20,151 bases of DNA from contig DNIT01000181.1 of assembly GCA_003489345.1 (NCBI GenBank), forward strand, positions 499 through 20,649. Direction: 5' to 3'. Position numbers and translations under genes: made by a program. The notes under the pieces were generated by a model. The model saw only the letters and a program-made list of their open reading frames with translations. It was not told the origin of the DNA and did not search any database. This stretch comes from Pelotomaculum sp. (GTDB lineage Bacteria > Bacillota > Desulfotomaculia > Desulfotomaculales > Pelotomaculaceae). How positions within the stretch are numbered: the stretch's first letter is position 1; the number at the start of each line of letters is the position of its first letter. Below are positions 14,050 to 20,151 of the stretch, piece after piece.

Positions 14050-14309
14050 TAACAATATAAAAATATCCCTAATAAAATAATTGAAATAACGCGGGGCACT
14101 TCAAAAAATACAGGTACGATTTCCATTCGCACAAATGCGGCATTGGCTGCCGCAAGTCCGGCGCCGGCGCGCCCGTGTGCGATTGAAATCGCACCTGCGT
14201 GTTTTTCACGATATGCGGCGGCGCGATAGCGGCGTGTGGAACTGCTCGACATAAAAATAACATACCGCTTCTTCCAGCCAAGGCGTCGGCCCAAGGCCTT
14301 TACCCTGGC
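14050..14309. other. Non-coding gap between the DEAD-box gene and recA
   Basis: No open frame here looks like a gene; short frames within it cross strong inverted repeats and have no ribosome sites. It contains the 85-bp stem-loop at 14112-14196, and an 8-bp stem AGCCAGGG/CCTTGGCT (one G-U pair in RNA) at 14276-14283 and 14303-14310 that begins at the helicase stop codon. The centre is unusually GC-rich, while the ends are AT-rich. Confidence 0.6.
14112..14196 (-). repeat. 85-bp imperfect inverted repeat, long stem-loop
   Basis: Outer arms 14112-14123 and 14185-14196 pair over 12 bp (one G-U in minus-strand RNA: AGGUGCGAUUUC with GAAAUCGUACCU). After a 2/3-base internal loop, arms 14127-14133 and 14176-14182 (TCGCACA/TGTGCGA) pair over 7 bp. 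The apical part has a further 7-bp hairpin TGCGGCA/TGCCGCA at 14136-14154 and GC-rich palindromes. On the minus strand the structure is followed by TATTTTTT, so it may act as an elaborate terminator for the helicase gene, a small RNA, or a mobile repeat. No copy elsewhere in the window. Confidence 0.6.
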
Positions 14310-15902
14310 TTAACTTCTGCCGCGGGCCGGCTCGATGCTGATTCTCCTGCCTCTGATGGTCTGGCGGTGCAGGCAGCTGATAACGTAGTTTGCCCATTCT
14401 TCCGGCACTTCGACAAATGAAAATTTTTCGTAAATATTGATACTCCCGACACTGCTCTCGGGCATGCCGGACTCTTCCGCCAGGACCCGGACAAGGTCTG
14501 CCCGTGAAATATTGTCCAACCTGCCGATGGTCATAAACAATCTCACCATACCCGGTCGCGCCCCGGTGTTGCCGAAAGATTCAGCCGTCATATCCTCGAC
14601 ATCATCCAGGGCAAGGGACATTTTAAGGGCTGCGGCGGCAATATCTATGGGATCGTATTCATCAACCAGGGAGTCGACAATGTTCCTGTAGTAAGCCAGT
14701 TTGCCTTCACTCAAAAGGTAGTTGAGCCTATCTATGATGCCTTCTTTTTTTCGCTCGTGGATGTCCGCCTGAGAAGGCAGTTTTTCACGGCGGATACGAG
14801 TTTTGGTGAGATTTTCGATAAGCCTTAGCTGCTTGTATTCCCTTGGGGTAACCAGGGTGATGGCTATCCCGCTTTTGCCGGCGCGGCCCGTCCTGCCGAT
14901 ACGGTGCACATAGAATTCGGGATCCTGGGGGACGTCATAGTTGATTACGTGAGAGACGTTTTCAATATCCAATCCCCGGGCCGCCACATCTGTCGCCACC
15001 AGGTAATCAATCTGTCCGGTCCGGAATTGTCTCATCACATGATTGCGCTGGTATTGACTGAGATCGCCGTGCAAGGCGGCAGCTTGATAACCGCGTGCCT
15101 GAAGCCCGGCGACAAGTTCATCCACACCCCTTTTGGTCCTGCAAAAAATAATCGATAGGGTAATGCTGCTGGAGTCTAAAATATTGCAGAGGCTTTCCAG
15201 TTTTTTAGGCTCGCGGGTTTCGTAAACTATTTGCTCAATCTGCGGCACGGTCAGGTTTTGCTTGCTGACCGTGATAAATTCCGGACTTTGCAGGTATTTT
15301 CTGGAGAGGCGCTTTATTTCGTCGGGCATGGTCGCGGAAAAAAGCATCGTCTGGCGCTGTGCAGGCGTCGCTTGCAGGATGGACTCAATATCCTCGACAA
15401 AACCCATGTCCAGCATTTCATCCGCTTCATCCAGGACAACCATTTTAACATTTTCAAGACGTAGGGTGCCCCTGTTTAAATGGTCCAGCAGCCGGCCGGG
15501 GGTGCCAATTACGACTTGTACCCCTTGCTTTAGCCCCCTGATTTGGCGTTCTATTGACTGACCTCCGTAAATAGGCAGGGTTCTCACCCGCCGGTATTTC
15601 CCAATCTTTGATATTTCTTCGGCTACCTGGATGGCCAATTCCCTGGTTGGTGTAATAATCAGGGCCTGCACGCCGCCATAACGGTTATTTACCATCTCAA
15701 CGATCGGTATGCCGAAGGCGGCCGTTTTACCGGTGCCGGTTTGCGCCTGACCAACAACATCCCTGCCTTCATACAGCAGCGGGATCGCCATCTGCTGGAT
15801 CGGGGTCGGTTCTTCAAAGCCCATAGCGGTTAAGGCCTGGGCTACGCGCTTATTGATTTCGATATTGCCAAAACTTACTACGTCCTTTAAATCAATGGTC
15901 AT
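14310..15902 (-). CDS. DEAD-box ATP-dependent RNA helicase with DbpA-type RNA-binding domain (DeaD/CshA-like)
   Basis: RNA duplex-unwinding ATPase involved in ribosome assembly, cold adaptation or mRNA decay. The 530-residue protein has all family motifs: Q motif with Phe11 and Gln36, motif I AQTGTGKT at 53-60, PTRELA at 85-90, GG at 113-114, TPGR at 134-137, DEAD at 158-161, SAT at 189-191, ARGLD at 308-312 and HRIGRTGR at 333-340. A C-terminal RRM-like DbpA domain spans about 451-524 (MVRLFMTIGRLDNISRADLVRVL to RRISIEPARGR), as in DeaD/CsdA. The ATG at 15902 has GGAG eight bases ahead. It lies 97 bases after cinA, with only a weak hairpin between. Being three genes from RNase Y suits an mRNA-decay partner, but that is inference. 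Confidence 0.95.
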   Translation of the reverse strand: MTIDLKDVVSFGNIEINKRVAQALTAMGFEEPTPIQQMAIPLLYEGRDVVGQAQTGTGKTAAFGIPIVEMVNNRYGGVQALIITPTRELAIQVAEEISKIGKYRRVRTLPIYGGQSIERQIRGLKQGVQVVIGTPGRLLDHLNRGTLRLENVKMVVLDEADEMLDMGFVEDIESILQATPAQRQTMLFSATMPDEIKRLSRKYLQSPEFITVSKQNLTVPQIEQIVYETREPKKLESLCNILDSSSITLSIIFCRTKRGVDELVAGLQARGYQAAALHGDLSQYQRNHVMRQFRTGQIDYLVATDVAARGLDIENVSHVINYDVPQDPEFYVHRIGRTGRAGKSGIAITLVTPREYKQLRLIENLTKTRIRREKLPSQADIHERKKEGIIDRLNYLLSEGKLAYYRNIVDSLVDEYDPIDIAAAALKMSLALDDVEDMTAESFGNTGARPGMVRLFMTIGRLDNISRADLVRVLAEESGMPESSVGSINIYEKFSFVEVPEEWANYVISCLHRQTIRGRRISIEPARGRS

Positions 15903-15969
15903 TAATCATACTCCTATAATGAAAATGTTTAAGCTGATAAGTTGAAACCGTACTCGACATAAAACTCAA

Positions 15970-15995
15970 AAAAACCTGTATTCCGACAAAAATAC
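15970..15995 (-). terminator. Weak possible terminator after cinA
   Basis: Minus strand: GTATT, 8-base loop, AATAC, then AGGTTTTTTT. The stem has only 5 AT-rich base pairs, starting 5 bases after the cinA stop, so it may be inefficient and allow read-through into the helicase gene. Confidence 0.35.
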
Positions 15996-15999
15996 TCCT

Positions 16000-16734
16000 T
16001 CACGCTTTGGACAGAAACCGCCTGACTGTGTTCAGCGCCGCATTAACGGTTCCCTGCCTTACTCCTGCGCGGTTGCCGGGAAAAACATACCGGCCGCATA
16101 GCTCGCCGCTTGCAGCGGACAGGCCAATATAAACCAAACCAAGCGGCTTGTCCGGGGTATTGCCGCCTGGACCGGCAATACCGGTAACAGACAGGCCTAT
16201 ATCGGAAGACGCTCTGTTGCGGATCCCCCCGGCCATGGCTAAAGCAGTCTCTCTACTGACAGCGCTATGTTTTTCCAGAACCTCCGAAGGCACGCCCAAA
16301 AAGCTTTGCTTTAATTCATTGCTGTAGGCCACTACGCCGCCTTTGAAATATACGGAACTCCCCGGCAGGTCGGTCAGCCTGGCCGAAATAAGTCCACCTG
16401 TACATGATTCCGCCAGGGCGATAGTTAGCCCGCTTTGTCTTAACAGCGCTCCCACCAAATCTTCAATAACTTCACCGTCACAGCTAAAAATATATTCTTC
16501 CAAGCGGGCTTGCACTTTGGCCGCAACAGCCTCCAGCTTGTTGTCAAGGTTGGCGTGGTCGTTTTGTACCGTAATTTTGACTTGTATTTCGCCGGACCCG
16601 GTCAGGTAGCCGATACTGACGTTATCCTCAACAGCCAGATCTTTAATCAGCTCCCGAACAGCCGTTTCGGAAATCCCGGCTAATTTGAACACTCTGGCTC
16701 TTGTTGCCGCATCCTTAAGAAAATCGTCTTTCAT
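16000..16734 (-). CDS. CinA family protein lacking the MoCF domain (nicotinamide-nucleotide amidohydrolase type)
   Basis: The C-terminal CinA domain hydrolyses nicotinamide mononucleotide to nicotinate mononucleotide in NAD recycling. From the ATG at 16734 the protein has 244 residues against roughly 410 for full CinA. Residues 11-88 match the middle domain (RARVFKLAGISETAVRELIKDL, GSGEIQVKITVQ); residues 90-244 are the PncC/CinA domain with AESCTGG at 108-114, KGGVVAYSN at 131-139 and VTGIAGPGG at 183-191. The N-terminal MoCF/MoaB-like domain is absent: upstream there are only a promoter and the protease gene's terminator. The frame is open to an ATG at 16770, but this lies in the -10 region, so the ATG at 16734 is preferred. 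CinA next to recA is a common arrangement; here a helicase stands between. Confidence 0.88.
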   Translation of the reverse strand: MKDDFLKDAATRARVFKLAGISETAVRELIKDLAVEDNVSIGYLTGSGEIQVKITVQNDHANLDNKLEAVAAKVQARLEEYIFSCDGEVIEDLVGALLRQSGLTIALAESCTGGLISARLTDLPGSSVYFKGGVVAYSNELKQSFLGVPSEVLEKHSAVSRETALAMAGGIRNRASSDIGLSVTGIAGPGGNTPDKPLGLVYIGLSAASGELCGRYVFPGNRAGVRQGTVNAALNTVRRFLSKA

Positions 16735-16756
16735 CTCTCCATCACACTCCAATTTA

Positions 16757-16788
16757 ATATTATAACACATTCTGGAACTAAAGTCATA
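16757..16788 (-). promoter_or_regulatory. Promoter of the shortened cinA gene
   Basis: Minus strand: ATGACT, 17-base spacer, TATAAT with a TGT extension (TGTTATAAT). It lies between the strong terminator of the protease gene and the ATG at 16734. It implies that the shortened cinA is separately transcribed, and it rules against the more distal in-frame ATG at 16770. Coordinates of the ends are accurate to a few bases. Confidence 0.6.
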
Positions 16789-16804
16789 AAATTATTACTG
16801 CTCT

Positions 16805-16844
16805 AAAAAAACCGCGCCGGGGGTGGGTAACCCTTGGCGCGGTT
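16805..16844 (-). terminator. Strong intrinsic terminator after the FtsH-like protease gene
   Basis: Minus strand: a perfect 9-bp GC-rich stem AACCGCGCC / GGCGCGGTT with a 17-base loop, followed by a run of T. It begins 14 bases after the protease stop and separates the two-gene protease block from cinA. Confidence 0.93.
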
Positions 16845-16858
16845 AGGATAACTTCATC

Positions 16859-18328
16859 CTAATGGAGCAGCGAACGAAACTGCTCTCCGGTAATTTTCTC
16901 CTTTTCCAACAGGACTTCCAGAATTTTGTTAAATACATGTTTTGAGCCTTTTATATATTCTCTGACTCGTTCTTCCTGATCTTTCACAAGTCCGGTTATT
17001 GTTTTATGTTTCATTTCCTGAGGCAGGCTGTCCAGGCAGACCACGCCTAATTCTGACATGCCGGAACGCAGCATTTGTTCAGCTGTCCGCACGGCTTGAT
17101 CAAAATCACCTGCCGAACCAGTGCTGCGATTGCCCAGAACAATTTCCTCAGCCACCGCTCCGGCCATCATCACCGCAATTTGGTTCCCCAGTTGGTCCTT
17201 GGTATAGAGGTAGGTGTCGTCTTCCGGGGTCTGGCGCATATACCCCAGGGCGTCCCCCCGTGGAGTAACGGTCAGTGTGGAAACCGAACCGTTTCTCACC
17301 ATTTCACTAATTAACGCATGTCCGATTTCATGAATAGCCACCCTTTTCATTTCTAATTCCGAAGGGCGCTTATCAAGCTTGCCCCCCATCATGACCTTGT
17401 CGATTGACTCGTTGAAATGATGCTGGCAAATTTCCTTGGAACCTTCCCGCATAGCCAGGATGGCCGCCTCGTTCGAGAGGCTTTCCAAGTGGGCGCCGGA
17501 AAAGCCGAAGGTCTCTCTGGCGATTACGTCCAATTTGACATCCGCACCAAGAGGCTTGTTCCTGGTATGGAGGTTTAGGATTACCTTCCGCCCTTCCTTG
17601 TCCGGCAGATCCACCTTGACCCTGCGGTCGAAACGTCCCGGTCTTAAGAGGGCGGGGTCAAGCATATCGGCCCGGTTTGTAGCAGCCACCACCAACACTC
17701 TCACACTGTCTTCCATGCGCAAGCCATCCATTTCCACGAGCAACTGGTTTAAAGTCTGATCGTATTCCAGGTGACTGGTGGTCTGTCCCCTTTTACCACC
17801 CAGGATTTCAATCTCATCAATAAAAATGATGGCGTTGGTTTTATGCTGCCGCTCGGCATCTTCCCGGGCAGTCTGGAACAGTTTTCTGACCCGCTGGGCT
17901 CCGACACCTGCATACATTTCGATAAACTCGCTTCCGGATACCGCTACAAAAACTGCGTCGGTATAACTTGCAGCCGCCTTGGCCATCAATGTTTTTCCTG
18001 TACCCGGGGGGCCTGTGAGCAGGATTCCCTTTAAGGGACGGATGCCCAGAAGCTTGATGTCGTGATGGTTTTTAATGAAATCCAGCGCTTCTCTCAGTTC
18101 CTGGATCGCCGAGTCCTGTCCACCGATGTCCTTGAATGAGACTTGGTAGCGTCTGGCGCCATCTGTACTTTTAAAACTCTTGGTACCAAAAAGTCCTCTT
18201 GTTTTGGCCAGGAAAAATAGCCCCGCTCCAGCCGCGGTCAGGAACAAAATTGGTGTAATATCGTATCCCATCACCAGCAGGGAAATTACTGCGGCAAGCC
18301 CCAGTCCGATGCTAATTTCCTTGATCAT
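16859..18328 (-). CDS. FtsH-like AAA+ zinc metalloprotease lacking the extracytoplasmic domain
   Basis: ATP-dependent membrane protease. From the ATG at 18328 it has 489 residues, shorter than typical FtsH (600-650). Two hydrophobic segments, about residues 5-20 and 26-41, are split by only a few residues (GYD), so the usual domain of about 75 residues outside the membrane is missing. The AAA+ module is intact: GPPGTGKT at 106-113, FIDEIE Walker B near 170, pore loop FIEMYAGVGA at 135-144, and the arginine-finger segment RPGRFDRR at 229-236. The M41 protease zinc site HEIGH is at 333-337, with an aspartate in GDFDQA as third ligand. The usual pore MFVG reads MYAG here. Start: GGAGG lies 8 bases before this ATG, while the upstream GTG at 18337 overlaps the site. 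It overlaps the preceding gene by 17 bases and ends before a strong terminator. The canonical housekeeping FtsH is probably encoded elsewhere. Confidence 0.92.
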   Translation of the reverse strand: MIKEISIGLGLAAVISLLVMGYDITPILFLTAAGAGLFFLAKTRGLFGTKSFKSTDGARRYQVSFKDIGGQDSAIQELREALDFIKNHHDIKLLGIRPLKGILLTGPPGTGKTLMAKAAASYTDAVFVAVSGSEFIEMYAGVGAQRVRKLFQTAREDAERQHKTNAIIFIDEIEILGGKRGQTTSHLEYDQTLNQLLVEMDGLRMEDSVRVLVVAATNRADMLDPALLRPGRFDRRVKVDLPDKEGRKVILNLHTRNKPLGADVKLDVIARETFGFSGAHLESLSNEAAILAMREGSKEICQHHFNESIDKVMMGGKLDKRPSELEMKRVAIHEIGHALISEMVRNGSVSTLTVTPRGDALGYMRQTPEDDTYLYTKDQLGNQIAVMMAGAVAEEIVLGNRSTGSAGDFDQAVRTAEQMLRSGMSELGVVCLDSLPQEMKHKTITGLVKDQEERVREYIKGSKHVFNKILEVLLEKEKITGEQFRSLLH

Positions 18329-18887
18329 TATTCCCACCTCCGGTGGCAGGCGTCTGGCCAGTACCGTTATTCTTATTTACATTGAGAGCAATTACCTGAT
18401 CAAGGGTATGCCCTTCGTGTTTCAGTCTCAAATAGATATTTTCCTGATCAACGTTAATGCTCGCATCTACGCCGGAAGCACGGGCCTCCTTGTTAACCGC
18501 AGCAGCCATGTCCTGGAAGTTTCCCTGGAAGGACGCCTCGTAAACGGCATACTGGGAGTTGTACCATACCTGTCGCAATACATCATTGGGATTGTCACCC
18601 AAGATCAGTTGGAAGTCCTTTTTGCCCATGGTGCCGGTAAGCTCTTTGCGGAGCTCTTTGTAAGACCGCATCATGTCCGCGTCATATTTCAGGGTTACGT
18701 TTACCTGAAGTACGTTTCCATTATTGCTTACGTCAAATGACTCAATTGACTGGTTGCTGTTCAAGGTATAATTAAGCGGTTCATTAAAACTGTATTTTTG
18801 ATACAACCATTGGCCTGCAAAAAATAAAGCCATACCGGCCAGCAAAGAAACAATAATAATAGGGATTTTTAGCCCCTGCCACTTCAT
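18312..18887 (-). CDS. Membrane-anchored exported protein, unrecognised, overlapping the FtsH-like gene
   Basis: I do not recognise this 191-residue protein. Residues 1-7 are basic, 8-25 form one hydrophobic helix (IPIIIVSLLAGMALFFAG), then comes a soluble region of about 165 residues that should lie outside the membrane. That region looks like alternating strands and helices (SFDVSNNGNVLQVNVTLKYD, SYKELRKELTGTM, VLRQVWYNSQYAVYEASFQGN, NIYLRLKHEGHTLDQVI) and ends in a low-complexity tail rich in Gly, Asn and Thr. There is no lipobox cysteine, so an uncleaved anchor is likely. The ATG has AGGAAGG about 7 bases ahead, and a TGTTATAAT promoter lies upstream. Its tail overlaps the start of the FtsH-like protease, arguing for coupled translation. 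It could be a partner, adaptor or regulator of the protease that replaces its missing outer domain; that is inference. Confidence 0.85.
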   Translation of the reverse strand: MKWQGLKIPIIIVSLLAGMALFFAGQWLYQKYSFNEPLNYTLNSNQSIESFDVSNNGNVLQVNVTLKYDADMMRSYKELRKELTGTMGKKDFQLILGDNPNDVLRQVWYNSQYAVYEASFQGNFQDMAAAVNKEARASGVDASINVDQENIYLRLKHEGHTLDQVIALNVNKNNGTGQTPATGGGNNDQGN

Positions 18888-18929
18888 ACCGACCTTCCTC
18901 TCTAAAAAAGGCGTTGTCGTCTAATAATT

Positions 18930-18938
18930 ATAACATAA
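18930..18938 (-). promoter_or_regulatory. Extended -10 promoter of the protease two-gene unit
   Basis: Minus strand: TGTTATAAT in the gap between rimO and the exported-protein gene, about 45 bases before its ATG. A TGn extension with a perfect TATAAT but no clear -35. Position is accurate to a few bases. No clear terminator for rimO was seen, so read-through is also possible. Confidence 0.5.
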
Positions 18939-18997
18939 CGGGCTTTATCATTCCCTAGTAAATATCTGGGCAAAAACGGTCCTGACGCCTGTGCAGC

Positions 18998-20151
18998 CTA
19001 TTCACAAACCAGTTTACCGGTCAGGTCATACGGTTGCGCCGCCGTAATCAGCACCTTTACGAAATCACCAGGCTGTAAAGGAGTCTCGGATGTGAATTTT
19101 ACCGTGCCGTCAATACCGGGAGCGTCACCTTCGCTCCTTCCGGTATAAGTCTTCCCGGTATGTTTCTTTTCTACCAGAACTGACAACTTGGTACCAATTT
19201 TCCCGCGGTTTTTTTCGTGCGATATCTTTTGCTGGAGAGACATCGCTTGCTCCCGTCTGGCCGTTTTCGTTGCTTCGGGCACCTGGTCCGGCATGGAAGC
19301 TGCCGGAGTATCCTCTTCCCTGGAATAGGTAAAGACGCCAACCCGATCAAACTGCATCGAGGTCATAAAACTTAAGAGCTCCTCAAAATCATCTTCGGTT
19401 TCGCCCGGAAAACCTACTATGAAAGAACTCCGGAGTATTATACCGGGGATTTCGGCCCGCAGCTTTTTAATCAGCCGCTGTATTTCTGCATTGCCGCCCT
19501 GCCGCTTCATCCGCTGCAAGACTGCGTTTGACGCGTGCTGCAGCGGTATGTCCAGATAGTTGCAAATCTTTTTTTCCCGGGCTATAAGACGGATAAGTTG
19601 ATCGTTAATAAGAGACGGATAAGTGTAGAGCAGTCTTATCCAGACAAGCCCCTCCAAACCGGCCAGGCGTTCGAGCAGGCTGTCCAGATACGGCCGGCCA
19701 TATAGGTCCAGGCCGTAACGGGTGGTATCCTGGGCTACCAGAACCAACTCTTTGGTCCCTTGTTTGACCATACCGGCAGCCTCGCTTATAATATCCTCCG
19801 CCTCCCTGCTTCTAAACGGACCTCTTACGAGGGGAATTGTACAATAAGAGCACCTGTTGTCGCAGCCTTCCGCAATTTTTAAATAACTTGTGTAGGACGG
19901 CGTTGCCTGCATTCTGGGCTGCAATGAGGTGTGAAGGTAACCGGGACTTTCTACCAGAAAAGCTTTTTCTCCAGCCAGAGCCCGACGCACCAGAACAGGG
20001 ACCTCCTGTATTGCGCCTGTTCCGATAAGACCGTCAACTTCCGGCATTTCCTCGGTCAGCGTACGGTGGTAGCGCTGGGCCAGGCATCCCGCCACCAGCA
20101 GCGCGCGGCAATGGCCTTCCTCCTTCAACTGCGCCAGTTCAAGAATCGTAT
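18998..20151 (-). CDS. rimO: Ribosomal protein S12 methylthiotransferase RimO (partial, N-terminus outside window)
   Basis: Radical-SAM enzyme that adds a methylthio group to the conserved aspartate of ribosomal protein S12. The frame is open to the window edge, with 383 codons visible; about 60 N-terminal residues of this roughly 440-residue family are missing. Seen: the end of the UPF0004 domain with the cluster cysteine in VAGCLAQRYH, the radical-SAM motif EGCDNRCSYCTIPLVRGPFRSR (CxxxCxxC), LVAQDTTRYGLDLYGRP, which is typical of RimO rather than MiaB, YLDIPLQHASNAVLQRMKR, FIVGFPGETEDDFEELL, and a C-terminal TRAM domain (KLSVLVEKKHTGKTYTGRSEGDAPGIDG). A TTG at 20128 could be misread as a start, but the upstream codons TILELAQ continue the conserved protein. 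Confidence 0.95.
   Translation of the reverse strand, partial: TILELAQLKEEGHCRALLVAGCLAQRYHRTLTEEMPEVDGLIGTGAIQEVPVLVRRALAGEKAFLVESPGYLHTSLQPRMQATPSYTSYLKIAEGCDNRCSYCTIPLVRGPFRSREAEDIISEAAGMVKQGTKELVLVAQDTTRYGLDLYGRPYLDSLLERLAGLEGLVWIRLLYTYPSLINDQLIRLIAREKKICNYLDIPLQHASNAVLQRMKRQGGNAEIQRLIKKLRAEIPGIILRSSFIVGFPGETEDDFEELLSFMTSMQFDRVGVFTYSREEDTPAASMPDQVPEATKTARREQAMSLQQKISHEKNRGKIGTKLSVLVEKKHTGKTYTGRSEGDAPGIDGTVKFTSETPLQPGDFVKVLITAAQPYDLTGKLVCE

Noticed and set aside
14046..14294. 82-residue minus-strand open frame in the gap before recA
   Set aside because: It runs through the nested inverted repeats and the recA promoter and has no ribosome site or protein-like conservation.
1..20151. CRISPR arrays, tRNA or rRNA genes, insertion-sequence transposases, phage genes
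   Set aside because: None was recognised on either strand; the coding content is continuous housekeeping, cobalamin and sporulation genes.

Overview
The window reads as a piece of chromosome from an anaerobic, spore-forming Firmicute, most like the Desulfotomaculum/Pelotomaculum group of Peptococcaceae. This is an inference from gene content: SpoVS, RNase Y, YmdB, a LexA box of the Bacillus type, sigma-H-like promoters, a DapL-like aminotransferase and an adenosylcobalamin operon. All genes I support lie on the minus strand, so transcription runs from the high coordinates to the low ones. No tRNA, rRNA, CRISPR array, transposase or phage gene was seen.

Region by region, in transcription order. 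(1) 20151-18998: rimO, cut at its 5' end by the window edge. (2) 18887-16859: an uncharacterised exported or membrane-anchored protein whose gene overlaps that of an FtsH-like AAA+ zinc protease lacking the usual extracytoplasmic domain, ended by a strong terminator. (3) 16734-16000: a CinA protein without its N-terminal MoCF domain, followed by a DEAD-box RNA helicase with a C-terminal DbpA-type RNA-binding domain. (4) 14309-14050: a non-coding gap with an 85-bp stem-loop. (5) 14049-12426: recA-recX with a sigma-A promoter and a LexA operator. (6) 12425-12188: a leader or repeat-bearing gap with its own promoter and an intrinsic terminator, then rny (RNase Y). (7) 10479-8626: an unrecognised gene, ymdB and spoVS, with sigma-H-like promoters before the first and last. 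(8) 8540-5139: dipeptidase, PHP-domain phosphoesterase, aminotransferase and a small coiled-coil protein, closed by a terminator. (9) 4969-4559: a DUF3842 protein with its own promoter. (10) 4510-1: a cobalamin riboswitch and terminator controlling cobU-cobQ-cbiB-cbiA; cbiA runs off the window.

Three themes stand out: RNA turnover and helicase functions (RNase Y, DEAD-box protein), DNA damage response (RecA, RecX, LexA box), and sporulation-linked control (spoVS, ymdB). The cobalamin block encodes corrin a,c-diamide amidation (CbiA), the remaining amidations (CobQ), the aminopropanol bridge (CbiB) and activation of the lower-loop nucleotide (CobU), under feedback by the end product. The least familiar parts are the FtsH-like protease with its overlapping exported partner gene, the rny leader, the stem-loop beside recA and the shortened CinA.
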